Shown here in pieces: positions 52,426 to 61,641 of a stretch of DNA of 64,000 nt. The DNA lies in contig NZ_CH724156.1 in NCBI RefSeq assembly GCF_000152625.1, positions 1,372,966 to 1,436,965 on the forward strand, given 5' to 3'. Source of the DNA: Roseovarius nubinhibens ISM. GTDB taxonomy: Bacteria > Pseudomonadota > Alphaproteobacteria > Rhodobacterales > Rhodobacteraceae. The notes below the pieces were generated by a model, which saw nothing but the letters and a program-made list of their open reading frames with translations, had not been told where the DNA came from and searched no databases. Position 1 is the first letter of the stretch. The number at the start of each line of letters is the position of its first letter. The position numbers were made by a program, and so were the translations under genes.

Positions 52426-54615
52426 ATGGGCCTTGTGGCGAAGCTCACCCAGGAACGTCGCGCGCGGCTGGCGGCGGAGCGTCTGCTGGAACAGAAACAG
52501 GCCGAGCTTTTTGCCGCGAACCGGCAGCTTGGCAAACATGCGCGCGCCCTGTCGGAAGAGATCGTCGAGACCCGCGAGCGGGTGCGCAGCATCGAGGATG
52601 AGAACGCGCGGGTGCGCGATGAGCTCAGCAGCGCCAACGACCGCATTCAGCTCGTCGAGCGGCGGCTCTGGCAATCGATCGAGACAATCCCCGACGGGTT
52701 TGCGCTCTTTGACGAGGATGGCCGGCTGGTGATGGCGAACCGGGCCTATCTCTTGCCGTTTGACGGGCTGACGGCGGTCGGGCCGGGGGTGTCCTATATG
52801 GAGATGCTGCAATTCTGCACCGAGGAGGGCATCGTCGATATCGGCGACATGGCCCCTGCGGCCTGGCGCGAATATATGCGCGAACGCTGGCAGAGCGATG
52901 CGCCCGGGCCGCGTATCGTCCGGCTCTGGAATGGGCGGGCGATCCGCCTATTGGATCAACGCGCGCCTTCGGGGGATATGGTGAGCCTCGCGCTCGATAT
53001 CACGGCGGAGGTGCGCAGCAAGGAGGTGCTGCGCCGCGCCAAACACCGGGCCGAGGCGGCGAGCCGCGCGAAATCCGCCTTCCTCGCGAATATGAGCCAT
53101 GAGATCCGCACGCCGATGAACGGGGTGATGGGCATGGCCGATCTGCTGCGCGAGACCGATCTCGACGAGGATCAGGCGCTCTATGCGACGACGATCCGCA
53201 ATTCCGCCGAGGCGCTGTTGGGGATCATCAATGACGTGCTCGATTATTCCAAGGTCGAGGCGGATCGGCTCAGCCTGCAGCTCGACGGGTTCGATCTCGA
53301 ACGCTGCCTGCATGAGATCATCCTGCTGATGCAGCCCAAGGCGCGCGACCAGGGGGTCGATGTCTGGCTCGATTACGATCTTTTCCTGCCGACGCGGCTG
53401 CGCGGCGATGGCGGGCGCATTCGGCAGGTGCTCACCAATCTGATCGGCAATGCGGTGAAATTTACCCCCGAGGGCCATGTTCTAATCCGGGTGGTGGGGG
53501 TGAGTGCCGAGGGCCGGGCCGAAATCCATGTGACGGTGGAGGACACCGGCATCGGCATTGCGCCCGACAAGATCGGCCATGTGTTTGGCGAGTTCAATCA
53601 GGTCGAAGAGGCGCAGAACCGGCGGTTCGAGGGCACCGGGCTTGGCCTTGCCATCGCGCAGAAGCTGATCCGGCTGATGGGCGGTGAAATCTGGGTCGAA
53701 TCGGCGCCGGGGCAGGGCTCGGTCTTTGGGTTTACCATCACGCTCGACATCGAGGAGCCGCAGGGCCAAGAGCCCTGCCGCCTGCCTGAGGGGCTGCGGC
53801 AGGTCGTTGTGGCGGGGCGGCCCGAGGGGGCGCGGATGATCTTGGAGCGGCAATTGGCGCAGCTCGGGCTGGCAGTGCAGAGCTGTCATGGCGCGGAGGC
53901 TTTGGCGGATGCGCTGGGGGCGGGCGGCGATCTCGTGATCGTCATCCATGAGGGCGAGGCCTGGACCGATCGGGCGCTAAGGAAATTGCCGCCGGATCTG
54001 CCGGTGATCGTGATGGCCGCGTCGCGGGGCGCCTGGACCGGGACGCGCGGGCAGCTGTTGCAGATGCCGGTGGCGCGGCATGAGCTCTGCGCCGCGCTGG
54101 GGCGGGTCGGACAGGCGGTCGGGCAGGTGGAGCCGGAAAAGACAGTGCCCCAACGTGTCGAGCCGCCGCCAAAACCAGAGCCTGTTTCACCGCAATTGCG
54201 CAAATTGCGGGTGCTGGCGGCCGAGGACAACCGGACCAACAGGCTGGTGTTTGAAAAGATGGTGAAGGCGCTCGCGATCGAGCTGCGCTTTGCCGAGAAC
54301 GGGCGCGAGGCGGTGGCGGGCTATGCCGCCTTTGAGCCCGATATCATTTTCATGGATATTTCCATGCCCGAGATGGATGGCAAGGAGGCAAGCCGCGCCA
54401 TCCGCCGCCATGAGGGCCATGGCGCGCATGTGCCCATCGTGGCGATGACCGCCCATGCGATGCAGGGGGATGAGGCGGATATTCGGGCGGCGGGGATCGA
54501 TCACTACCTGACGAAACCGCTGCGCAAGCCCGAGCTGATCGCGCGAATGGCCGCGGCGGTGGGGCCGGGCATCGCGCCGATCGAGCCGGAGGCGGCGATC
54601 AGCCCGGACGGGTGA
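52426..54615 (+). CDS. Hybrid sensor histidine kinase with a degenerate and a canonical receiver
   Basis: Soluble hybrid kinase of 729 residues from ATG 52426 (AAAGGGG SD at good spacing; an upstream ATG at 52390 has none). Order: N-terminal coiled coil (about residues 5-70), PAS domain (about 75-190), HisKA with His225 in NMSHEIRTPMNGVMGM, HATPase boxes (NLIGNAVKF, DTGIGI, GTGLGLAI), a first receiver-like domain, and a C-terminal receiver with Asp644 (IIFMDISMPEMDG). In the first receiver (about 460-560) the acceptor strand reads LVIVIHEGE without the expected Asp, so it looks like a pseudo-receiver. No membrane segment. Its signal and target are unknown. Its 3' end overlaps yaaA on the other strand by 17 bases. 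Confidence 0.9.
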   Translation: MGLVAKLTQERRARLAAERLLEQKQAELFAANRQLGKHARALSEEIVETRERVRSIEDENARVRDELSSANDRIQLVERRLWQSIETIPDGFALFDEDGRLVMANRAYLLPFDGLTAVGPGVSYMEMLQFCTEEGIVDIGDMAPAAWREYMRERWQSDAPGPRIVRLWNGRAIRLLDQRAPSGDMVSLALDITAEVRSKEVLRRAKHRAEAASRAKSAFLANMSHEIRTPMNGVMGMADLLRETDLDEDQALYATTIRNSAEALLGIINDVLDYSKVEADRLSLQLDGFDLERCLHEIILLMQPKARDQGVDVWLDYDLFLPTRLRGDGGRIRQVLTNLIGNAVKFTPEGHVLIRVVGVSAEGRAEIHVTVEDTGIGIAPDKIGHVFGEFNQVEEAQNRRFEGTGLGLAIAQKLIRLMGGEIWVESAPGQGSVFGFTITLDIEEPQGQEPCRLPEGLRQVVVAGRPEGARMILERQLAQLGLAVQSCHGAEALADALGAGGDLVIVIHEGEAWTDRALRKLPPDLPVIVMAASRGAWTGTRGQLLQMPVARHELCAALGRVGQAVGQVEPEKTVPQRVEPPPKPEPVSPQLRKLRVLAAEDNRTNRLVFEKMVKALAIELRFAENGREAVAGYAAFEPDIIFMDISMPEMDGKEASRAIRRHEGHGAHVPIVAMTAHAMQGDEADIRAAGIDHYLTKPLRKPELIARMAAAVGPGIAPIEPEAAISPDG

Positions 54616-55354
54616 AGACCATCTCGTCCTCGGAAGAGAGATCGGCGCGGTAGCCATAGCCACCGGCGTCGAATTCCTTGAGCGCGTCGGGGTCGGTCAG
54701 ACGGCGTTCGATCACATAGCGGGCCATGGCGCCGCGGGCGCGTTTGGCGTGGAAGCTGACGATCTTGGCCTGGCCGTCCTTATCCTCTTTGAAGACCGGG
54801 GTGATGACCCGCAGCGAGAGCGCCGCGCGGTCGACCGCGCCGAAATATTCCTGGCTCGCGCAGTTGAGCAGGATGCTCGAGCCGAGCGTTTCGGCCTGGG
54901 CGTTGAGTGCCTGCGAAATCCGGCTGCCCCAGTAATCATAGAGCGATTTGCCCTGCGGCGTCGCGAGGCGGCTGCCCATCTCGAGCCGGTAGGGTTCGAT
55001 CATGTCGAGCGGCCGCAACACGCCGTAAAGCCCCGAGAGAATGCGCAGGTGATCCTGTGCCCAGGCCAAGGCGTCGGCGTCGAGCGTGCGCGCCTCGAGC
55101 CCCTGATAGGTGTCGCCGGCAAAGGCCATCACCGCCTGTTTCGTCTCCATCGCGCCGAAATTCGCGAAACGGTCGGCGTTGAGCCGGGCGAGGTTTTCGC
55201 TGATCTTCATGAGCTTTTGCAGCCCCGCCACCCCGAGACCATTGGCATAGCCGGCCAGTTCCTCGGCCTCGGCGCGGAAATCCGGGCGGCTCTGGTCGAG
55301 GTCATGGGTGGGCTCCATATCGAGCTTTTTCGCGGGCGAGACGGTGATGAGCAT
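54599..55354 (-). CDS. yaaA: Peroxide stress protein YaaA (DUF328/UPF0246)
   Basis: The 251-residue protein begins MLITVSPAKKLDMEP, the family hallmark, and has LYGVLRPLDMIEPYRLEMG and VSFHAKRARGAMARY. In E. coli YaaA lowers free iron and limits Fenton damage under peroxide stress. It is downstream of recQ's stop by 33 bases on the same strand, so possibly cotranscribed with it; its end overlaps the histidine kinase gene. Confidence 0.94.
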   Translation of the reverse strand: MLITVSPAKKLDMEPTHDLDQSRPDFRAEAEELAGYANGLGVAGLQKLMKISENLARLNADRFANFGAMETKQAVMAFAGDTYQGLEARTLDADALAWAQDHLRILSGLYGVLRPLDMIEPYRLEMGSRLATPQGKSLYDYWGSRISQALNAQAETLGSSILLNCASQEYFGAVDRAALSLRVITPVFKEDKDGQAKIVSFHAKRARGAMARYVIERRLTDPDALKEFDAGGYGYRADLSSEDEMVFTRPG

Positions 55355-55387
55355 GGTCGGTTTCCCAAAGTGTCTGGTGGCAGTGGT

Positions 55388-57430
55388 CTAGTCGGCCTCG
55401 GCGAGCACGTCCAGAAAGGCGGGGCCGAAGCGTTCGGCGCGTTTTTCGCCAAGAATGCGGGCTATGCCTTCGCCGTCGCGGGGCCGGGTGGTGGCGATCT
55501 TGGCGAGCAGGGAGGCCGAGCAGCTCAGCGGTTTGTCGGTGCCATTTTGGCCGTGTTTGAGACTGTTTTGCGCGTCTTGCAGCCGGTCAAAGAGCGACCC
55601 GGCGGGGCGACCGGCCAGCTTGCGGCGCTGCGGGTGGATGGCGTCGCCCGCGCCCGTGATCACCGCGAGAAAGGCCGCGCCATATTGGTCGAGCTTCTTG
55701 GCGCCGACCCCGGTGATCCCGGCCATGGCATCGAGATTGGCGGGCCGGGTCTGGGCCATTTCGATCAGGGTGCGGTCGTTGAAGACGATATAGGGCGGCA
55801 CATTGGCGGCTTCGGCCAGGGCGCGGCGCTTGGCCTTGAGCGCCGAGAGCAGCGGCGCGTCCTCGTCGGAGACCAGCGCGCGGGGCGCGGGGCGGCGGGA
55901 TTTCGATTTGAGCGTGTCGCGGCGCAGGGTCACCCCCTCTTCGCCGCGCAGGACGGGGCGGGCGGCCTCGGTCATGCGCAGCGCGCCATGGCGTTCGGGA
56001 TCGGGGCGGACGAGGTCGAGCCCCATCATCTGCCGGAAAATCCCCTGCCATTCGGGGCGCGGCAGGTCGCGGCCGACGCCAAAGGTCGGCAGCCCGTCAT
56101 GACCGCGGGCGCGGATTTTCTCGGTCGGATTGCCGAGCAGCACGTCGATCACATGCTGGGTGCCGAAATACTCGCCGGTGCGCAGGATGGCCGAGAGCGC
56201 CTTGCGCACGGCCTCGGTCCCGTCGAAGAGCTGGGGCGGGGTGTCGCAGAGATCGCAATTGCCGCAAACAGTCTCTGTTTCACCGAAATACTGCAAAAGC
56301 GTGGCGCGGCGGCACTGTTGGGCCTCGGCCAGACCCAGGAGCGCGTTGAGCCGGGCGTGATCGGCCATGCGGCGTTCCGGGGGGGCGAGGCCTTCGTCGA
56401 TCTGAGAGCGGCGCAGGCGGATGTCGTCGGGGCCGAAGAGCGTCAGCGTCTCGGCGGGGGCGCCATCGCGCCCGGCGCGGCCGATCTCCTGATAGTAGGC
56501 CTCGATGGATTTCGGCAGATCGGCATGGGCGACCCAGCGGATGTCGGGCTTGTCCACCCCCATGCCAAAGGCGACGGTGGCGACGACGATCAGCTCGTCC
56601 TCGGTGTTGAACCGGTGTTCGACATGGCGGCGGGCGTCGGGCTCCATCCCGCCGTGATAGGCCACGGCGTTATGGCCGCCCTCGCCGAGCGCGCGGGCCA
56701 GCGTTTCGGTCTTGGCGCGGGTGCCGCAATAGACGATGCCGCATTGGCCTTTGCGGGCGCTGGCGAACTCCATGATCTGGCGGCGCGGGCCGTCCTTGGG
56801 GGCGAAGGCGAGGTGAATGTTGGGGCGGTCGAACCCGTGCAGGAAGCTCACCGGTGGGGTGCCGTCAAAGAGCTTTTGCACGATCTCGTCGCGGGTTTCG
56901 GCATCGGCGGTGGCTGTGAAGGCGGCGAGCGGCACGCCGAGCGCGCGGCGCAATTCGCCGATGCGCAGGTAATCGGGGCGGAAATCATGGCCCCATTGGC
57001 TCACGCAATGGGCCTCGTCGACGGCGATGAGCGACACGCCGATGCGGCGCAGCATGCCCATGGCCGAGCCCGCCGCGAGCCGTTCCGGCGCGATATAGAG
57101 CAGTTTGAGCCGGCCCTCGGAGAGCGCGTCCCAGACGGCGGCGGTCTCTTCTTCGGTGTTGCCGGAGGTGAGCGCCCCGGCCTCGACCCCAGCGGCGCGA
57201 AGCGCGCGGACCTGATCGCGCATCAGCGCGATGAGCGGCGAGATCACCACGGTCACCCCGTCGCGCAGCAGGGCGGGCAGTTGATAGCAGAGCGATTTGC
57301 CGCCGCCGGTGGGCATGATGGCGAGCACGTTTTCACCGCCGCTGACCGCCTCTACGATCTCTTCCTGACCGGGGCGGAAGGCGTCGAATCCGAAAACGTC
57401 GCGCAAAAGCGTGGCGGGATGGCCGGGCAT
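55388..57430 (-). CDS. recQ: ATP-dependent DNA helicase RecQ
   Basis: 3'-5' helicase for recombination and fork repair. The 680-residue protein has Walker A TGGGKSLCYQ (residues 41-50), DEAHCVSQWGHDFRPDY (from residue 138), the GIVYCGTRAKTE motif, GRAGRDG, and the zinc-binding CRRATLLQYFGE...CGNCDLC cluster. A winged helix and an HRDC domain (LKAKRRALAEAANVPPYIVFNDRTL in parts) follow. Full RecQ architecture. A 9-bp hairpin lies directly upstream, in its presumed leader. Confidence 0.96.
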   Translation of the reverse strand: MPGHPATLLRDVFGFDAFRPGQEEIVEAVSGGENVLAIMPTGGGKSLCYQLPALLRDGVTVVISPLIALMRDQVRALRAAGVEAGALTSGNTEEETAAVWDALSEGRLKLLYIAPERLAAGSAMGMLRRIGVSLIAVDEAHCVSQWGHDFRPDYLRIGELRRALGVPLAAFTATADAETRDEIVQKLFDGTPPVSFLHGFDRPNIHLAFAPKDGPRRQIMEFASARKGQCGIVYCGTRAKTETLARALGEGGHNAVAYHGGMEPDARRHVEHRFNTEDELIVVATVAFGMGVDKPDIRWVAHADLPKSIEAYYQEIGRAGRDGAPAETLTLFGPDDIRLRRSQIDEGLAPPERRMADHARLNALLGLAEAQQCRRATLLQYFGETETVCGNCDLCDTPPQLFDGTEAVRKALSAILRTGEYFGTQHVIDVLLGNPTEKIRARGHDGLPTFGVGRDLPRPEWQGIFRQMMGLDLVRPDPERHGALRMTEAARPVLRGEEGVTLRRDTLKSKSRRPAPRALVSDEDAPLLSALKAKRRALAEAANVPPYIVFNDRTLIEMAQTRPANLDAMAGITGVGAKKLDQYGAAFLAVITGAGDAIHPQRRKLAGRPAGSLFDRLQDAQNSLKHGQNGTDKPLSCSASLLAKIATTRPRDGEGIARILGEKRAERFGPAFLDVLAEAD

Positions 57431-57440
57431 GGCGATTGGA

Positions 57441-57480
57441 CCTGCAAGATGTTGTGGTTCTGCTCTTGCAGGGACTTTTT
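57441..57480. promoter_or_regulatory. Hairpin in recQ leader / plus-strand terminator-like
   Basis: CCTGCAAGA (57441-57449) and TCTTGCAGG (57464-57472) form a perfect 9-bp inverted repeat. On the plus strand it is followed by GACTTTTT, giving terminator form, though no plus-strand gene ends here. On the minus strand the AGG of the recQ SD region lies in the stem, 10 bases before the ATG. So it may mask recQ translation initiation. Confidence 0.55.
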
Positions 57481-57534
57481 CATATCAAGATAGGGTAGGC
57501 AAGGGGCGCGGGCGTCGCGGCCCCCCCGGACCGA

Positions 57535-57822
57535 TCAGGCGAAGCCGAAGATCACTGGCAGGATATAGGCCTGAAGCGAGATCACGATGAGGAAGGCCAC
57601 CAGCGGCGCGAGATCGAGCGGCCGCGTGTCGGGCAGGATGCGGCGCAGCGGGCCGTAGATCGGTTCGAGAATGCGGTTCAGCCCGTACCAGATCTGCGCG
57701 ACGAACTGTTGATGCAGGTTGAGCACCTGAAAGTTGATCAGCCAGCTCATGATGACATGGATCAGGATCACCCAGTACACGACGGACAGGATAAGTTGCA
57801 AAGGTCCGTAAATCGCCAGCAT
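57535..57822 (-). CDS. YggT family membrane protein
   Basis: A 95-residue protein with two membrane segments: ILSVVYWVILIHVIMSWLI (about residues 11-29) and the C-terminal LAPLVAFLIVISLQAYILPVIFG. They flank the YggT signature RILEPIYGPLRRILPDTRPLDLAPL (read in parts). Members are linked to osmotic tolerance, thylakoid or cell-division-site organisation, but the molecular role is not settled. ATG 57822 has AGAGGAAA upstream; longer frames are not coding. It is divergent from the thioesterase gene. Confidence 0.92.
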   Translation of the reverse strand: MLAIYGPLQLILSVVYWVILIHVIMSWLINFQVLNLHQQFVAQIWYGLNRILEPIYGPLRRILPDTRPLDLAPLVAFLIVISLQAYILPVIFGFA

Positions 57823-57948
57823 GTCATTTCCTCTTAGGATCAATCGCCCCAGAGGTAAGGCGCAGGATGGCAAAGCGCAAGACTGACGCGCGGTCGCGGT
57901 TGACCTTTGCGTAAAGCAGCGCCATCTGCGGGGCGAAGGAGACCGCCC

Positions 57949-58497
57949 ATGTACCCTGTCCCACGCCTGTTCTGGCAGATGTTCAAACATCGCAAGGATG
58001 CGCGCCTGCCGCTGACCGGCACGCATGTCTCGCATCATTATTGCCTGCCTTGGGATCTCGACCTGTGGTGGGAGCTCAACAATGGTCGCACGCTCACCCT
58101 GTTTGACATGGGGCGTATCCCGCTGGCGGGGCGCACCGGGCTTACCAAGATCTTGATGAAGAACCGCTGGGGCCTGACGATTGCCGGATCGATGGTGCGC
58201 TATCGCCGCCGCGTGCGGATGTTCGACAAGGTCGAGATCCGCAGTCGCGCGCTCTGCTGGGATCAGCGGTTTGTCTATCTCGAACAATCCATGTGGAAAT
58301 CCAATGGCGAGTGTTCGAGCCATGTGATCTATCGCAGCGCGATCACCGATAAATCCGGCATCATCCCCCCCGAAAAGGTGATTGCCGCCCTGGGCGCGCC
58401 GCTCGAGAGTCCGCCGATGCCCGAGTGGGTCAAGGCCTGGGTCGCCGCCGAGGATCAGCGTCCCTGGCCGCCGATGCAGGACACCTTCGCGGGCTAA
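57949..58497 (+). CDS. Acyl-CoA thioesterase-like hotdog protein
   Basis: A 182-residue protein of the 4HBT/thioesterase-like superfamily (THEM6-like group). The hotdog pattern is visible as HHYCLPWDLDLWWELNNGRTLTLFDMGRIPL (read in parts; the D-x-N-N-x-x region of the active site) and the strand MFDKVEIRSRALCWDQRFVYLEQSMW. The substrate is unknown. GGAGA SD precedes ATG 57949. It stands alone between yggT and the UMF1 transporter. Confidence 0.8.
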   Translation: MYPVPRLFWQMFKHRKDARLPLTGTHVSHHYCLPWDLDLWWELNNGRTLTLFDMGRIPLAGRTGLTKILMKNRWGLTIAGSMVRYRRRVRMFDKVEIRSRALCWDQRFVYLEQSMWKSNGECSSHVIYRSAITDKSGIIPPEKVIAALGAPLESPPMPEWVKAWVAAEDQRPWPPMQDTFAG

Positions 58498-58572
58498 GGC
58501 CTGCACAACAATCGCTTGCCCCCCGGCCCGCCGCCCTGTCATATCGGGGGCAACGGGTAGCGAGGGGCAGGC

Positions 58573-59940
58573 ATGGGCGAGATTTCCGCGAAGAAACGCA
58601 TCTGGGGCTGGTTTTTCTTTGACTGGGCCAGCCAGCCTTATCACACGCTGCTTGTCACCTTTGTCTTTGGACCGTTCTTTGCCTCGGTCGCGACCGGGCA
58701 TTTCGCGGCGCAGGGTCTCGACGAGATGGCCGCCGATGCGCAGGCGCAGAGCCTGTGGTCGGCCTGTCTCACCATCACCGGGCTGATCATCGGGTTTGGC
58801 GCGCCGGTGCTCGGGGCGATGGCGGATACGGCGGGCAAGCGGCTGCCCTGGATCGCGGGGTTTTCGGTGCTCTATGTGCTCGGCTCGGCGGGCATCTGGT
58901 GGATGCAGCCGGACGGGTCGAACCTCTATTGGGGGCTGATCACCTTTGGCATCGGGTTTATCGGCGCGGAATATGCGCTCATCTTTATCAATGCGCAGCT
59001 GCCCTCGCTCGGGACGCGCGAGGAGGTCGGCAAGATCTCTGGCTCGGGCTTTGCCTTTGGCTATGCCGGCGGGCTGACCGCGCTGATCCTCATGCTGGTG
59101 TTTTTCCTCGAGCAACCGAATGGCAAGACGCTTGTCGGGCTCGATCCGGCGCTAGGGCTCGATCCGGCGCTGCGCGAGGGCGCGCGGTTTGTCGGCCCCT
59201 TTGTGGCCATTTGGTTTGCGCTCTTCATGGTGCCCTATTTCCTGTGGGTGCGGGACCGGCCCGCGGCGCGGCGGGGCCGGGGCATGGGCGATGCGCTGCG
59301 CCTGTTGGGCCGGTCGGTGGCCAATCTGCGCCATCGCCTCAGCCTCAGCGCCTATCTCGGGTCGTCGATGCTCTATCGTGATGCGCTCAACGGGCTCTAT
59401 GGGTTCGGCGGGACCTATGCGCTCTTGGTGCTGAACTGGAGCATCGTGCAGGTGGGGGTGTTCGGCATCATCGGGGCCTTTGCGGCGGCGGTGTTTTCCT
59501 GGGTCGGCGGGCGGCTCGATTCGCGGCTCGGGCCAAAGCCGGTGATCATCGGGTCGATCCTTGGGCTGATGGCGGTCTGTGTGGTGGTGGTCAGCATGAA
59601 CCGCGAACAGATCCTGTGGATCCCGATCGCCGAGGGCAGTGTGCTGCCGGATCGGGTGTTCCTGTTTTGCGGGGTGCTGATCGGCGGTTTGGGCGGGGTG
59701 CTGCAATCGGCGAGCCGGTCGCTCATGGTGCGTCATACGGACCCCGAGGCACCGACCGAGAGCTTTGGTCTCTATGGGCTTTCGGGGCGGGCGACGGCGT
59801 TTCTGGCCCCGGCGCTGGTGTGGCTGGTGACCGAAATGAGCGGGAATGCGCGGATCGGTATTACGCCGGTAATTGGGCTTTTCCTCGTCGGTCTGCTGCT
59901 GTTACGCTGGGTGCGAGCAGAGGGGGACCAGACCATATGA
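58573..59940 (+). CDS. UMF1-family MFS transporter
   Basis: A 455-residue polytopic membrane protein of the UMF1/Atg22-like MFS branch. The N-terminus FFFDWASQPYHTLLVTFVFGPFF is the family signature (usually FDWANSAY). Further features are an interhelical loop GAMADTAGKRLPW, 12 membrane segments, and the INAQLPSLGTREEVGKISGSGFAFGYAGG block. The substrate is not established; Atg22 in yeast exports amino acids from the vacuole. It overlaps mepA by 4 bases, suggesting a link to recycling of wall peptides, which is speculation. Confidence 0.87.
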   Translation: MGEISAKKRIWGWFFFDWASQPYHTLLVTFVFGPFFASVATGHFAAQGLDEMAADAQAQSLWSACLTITGLIIGFGAPVLGAMADTAGKRLPWIAGFSVLYVLGSAGIWWMQPDGSNLYWGLITFGIGFIGAEYALIFINAQLPSLGTREEVGKISGSGFAFGYAGGLTALILMLVFFLEQPNGKTLVGLDPALGLDPALREGARFVGPFVAIWFALFMVPYFLWVRDRPAARRGRGMGDALRLLGRSVANLRHRLSLSAYLGSSMLYRDALNGLYGFGGTYALLVLNWSIVQVGVFGIIGAFAAAVFSWVGGRLDSRLGPKPVIIGSILGLMAVCVVVVSMNREQILWIPIAEGSVLPDRVFLFCGVLIGGLGGVLQSASRSLMVRHTDPEAPTESFGLYGLSGRATAFLAPALVWLVTEMSGNARIGITPVIGLFLVGLLLLRWVRAEGDQTI

Positions 59941-60824
59941 TCCGTGCTATTTTATTTGGTATTTCAATGGCCTTGGCCAGCGGCGGCCCGGGCTTTTCAC
60001 AGAGCATTCCGAGCAATATGCAAGGCGTCGAGGCCAAGCGGCTCTTTGGCGCGAAGACCTCGGGGTCGAAGCAGCGGGCGCAGCCCTTTGGCGGCTATTC
60101 CAAGGGCTGTCTGGCGGGCGGCGTGCAGCTGCCCGAGACCGGGCCGACCTGGCAGGCGATGCGGCTCAGCCGCAACCGCAACTGGGGGCATCCCGAGCTT
60201 TTGAACTATCTCATCGGCCTGTCGCAGAAGGCCGCGCAGCAGCCCGGTTGGGCCGGGATCTATATCGGCGATCTGAGCCAGCCGCGTGGCGGGCCGATGC
60301 TCACCGGGCATCGCAGCCACCAGATCGGGCTCGATGCCGATATCTGGATGCTGCCGCCGAAGCGGCTCAACCTGAGCCGGGCCGAGCGCGAGAGCCTGTC
60401 GTCAATTTCGATGCGCCGGGCCAATGGGGCCTATGTCAACGACCGCTGGACCCGTCAGCATCACGAGGTGATGAAGGCGGCGGCGCAGGACCCGCGGGTG
60501 GCGCGCATCTTTGTTTTTCCGGGGGCCAAGGTGCAGATGTGCCGCGATGAAAAGGGCGACAAGAGCTGGCTGCGCAAGATCCGGCCGTGGTGGGGGCATC
60601 ACTATCATTTCCATGTCCGGCTCAAATGTCCGAGCGGCATGCGCGGCTGTGTCGATCAAGCGCCCCCGCCCGCAGGCGATGGCTGCAAGGATGCGGAACA
60701 ATGGGTGCGCAACATCCTCAACCCGCCGCCGCCCGACCCGAATGCGCCCAAGCCGAAACCGCGGCGCGAGCTGACCATGGCCAACCTGCCAGAGCAATGC
60801 GTCGGCGTGTTGCAGTCGCGCTAA
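59937..60824 (+). CDS. mepA: Penicillin-insensitive murein endopeptidase MepA
   Basis: Zinc endopeptidase cutting D-Ala-mDAP cross-links in murein. The 295-residue protein has a signal peptide (MIRAILFGISMALASGGPGFS), and LAS-family metal ligands His128 and Asp135 (GHRSHQIGLDAD), plus the third His in WWGHHYHFHVRL. The conserved Cys pairs (CRDEKG, CPSGMRGC, CKDAEQW) are present. A Pro-rich C-terminal segment precedes the end. ATG 59937 overlaps the UMF1 stop; upstream in-frame sequence is only a shadow of that gene. Confidence 0.94.
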   Translation: MIRAILFGISMALASGGPGFSQSIPSNMQGVEAKRLFGAKTSGSKQRAQPFGGYSKGCLAGGVQLPETGPTWQAMRLSRNRNWGHPELLNYLIGLSQKAAQQPGWAGIYIGDLSQPRGGPMLTGHRSHQIGLDADIWMLPPKRLNLSRAERESLSSISMRRANGAYVNDRWTRQHHEVMKAAAQDPRVARIFVFPGAKVQMCRDEKGDKSWLRKIRPWWGHHYHFHVRLKCPSGMRGCVDQAPPPAGDGCKDAEQWVRNILNPPPPDPNAPKPKPRRELTMANLPEQCVGVLQSR

Positions 60825-60853
60825 ACCGAGGTTTGCAAGCCTGATTGACGAAT

Positions 60854-60894
60854 GGGCAGCGGAGGGCTAAACCCCCGCTGCCCTTGTCTGTTTT
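60854..60894 (+). terminator. Intrinsic terminator after mepA
   Basis: Stem GGGCAGCGG (60854-60862) with CCGCTGCCC (60875-60883), tail TTGTCTGTTTT. It lies 30 bases after the mepA stop. Confidence 0.88.
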
Positions 60895-60945
60895 GCATGT
60901 GTGTGAGGGCCAAGTCTCCGCAACCTTGACGAAAACGGATCAACG

Positions 60946-61572
60946 ATGAAACTTTTCCCGGGCGTGATCGCCATGGCCGCCATTGTGGTGGCCTCGAATA
61001 TTCTTGTGCAATTTCTGCTGCTCGACGGGCTCCTGACCTGGGGCGCGTTCAGCTATCCGCTGGCCTTTCTGGTCACCGATGTGATGAACCGCATTTACGG
61101 GCCAAAGGCGGCGCGGCAGGTGGTTCTTGTCGGATTTGTCGTGGGCATCGTCAGCAGCCTGATCGGCACGCAAATCATCCTCGAGCATGGGCCGGCAGTG
61201 TCGCTGCGGGTGGCGATCGGATCGGCCACGGCGTTCCTCGTGGCGCAGCTTCTCGATATCGCGGTGTTCGACCGGCTGCGCGGCGGCAAATGGTGGCGGG
61301 CGCCGCTGGCCTCGACGGTGATCGGGTCGAGCGTCGATACGCTGTTGTTTTTCACCATCTCCTTTGCCGCATGGATCACCATTTTCGGGGCGGCGGCGGA
61401 TGCCGATGTGAGCTGGGCCTGGCAGGGCGCGCCGCTCTTGCTCATCGGTCCCGAAGCGCCGCTCTGGGTGACCTTGATGCTGGCGGATTGGGTGCTCAAA
61501 CTCCTTATCGGGCTGCTCGCCCTGATACCGTTTCGACTCATCGTCACCAAGGTTTCACAAAATATGGTGTGA
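60946..61572 (+). CDS. yhhQ: Queuosine precursor transporter (YhhQ/VUT family)
   Basis: A 208-residue membrane protein with about six helices. The family landmarks are LAFLVTDVMNRIYGPKAAR (about residues 39-57), the AQLLDIAVFDRLR block, and the ASTVIGSSVDTLLFFTISF segment. YhhQ proteins import preQ0/preQ1 for queuosine tRNA modification. I searched the 50-base leader for a preQ1 riboswitch and saw none. No terminator follows its stop before the structured RNA, so that RNA could be part of its 3' UTR. Confidence 0.92.
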   Translation: MKLFPGVIAMAAIVVASNILVQFLLLDGLLTWGAFSYPLAFLVTDVMNRIYGPKAARQVVLVGFVVGIVSSLIGTQIILEHGPAVSLRVAIGSATAFLVAQLLDIAVFDRLRGGKWWRAPLASTVIGSSVDTLLFFTISFAAWITIFGAAADADVSWAWQGAPLLLIGPEAPLWVTLMLADWVLKLLIGLLALIPFRLIVTKVSQNMV

Positions 61573-61641
61573 AAAATTTTGACTTTAGCGAAATCTGTGG
61601 CAGTCTCCTAGATATGGATAACAGCCAGAAAGGAGGTGCCA

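Noticed and set aside
60895..60945. preQ1 riboswitch upstream of the queuosine-precursor transporter
   Set aside because: The 50-base stretch after the mepA terminator shows no preQ1-I or preQ1-II pattern.
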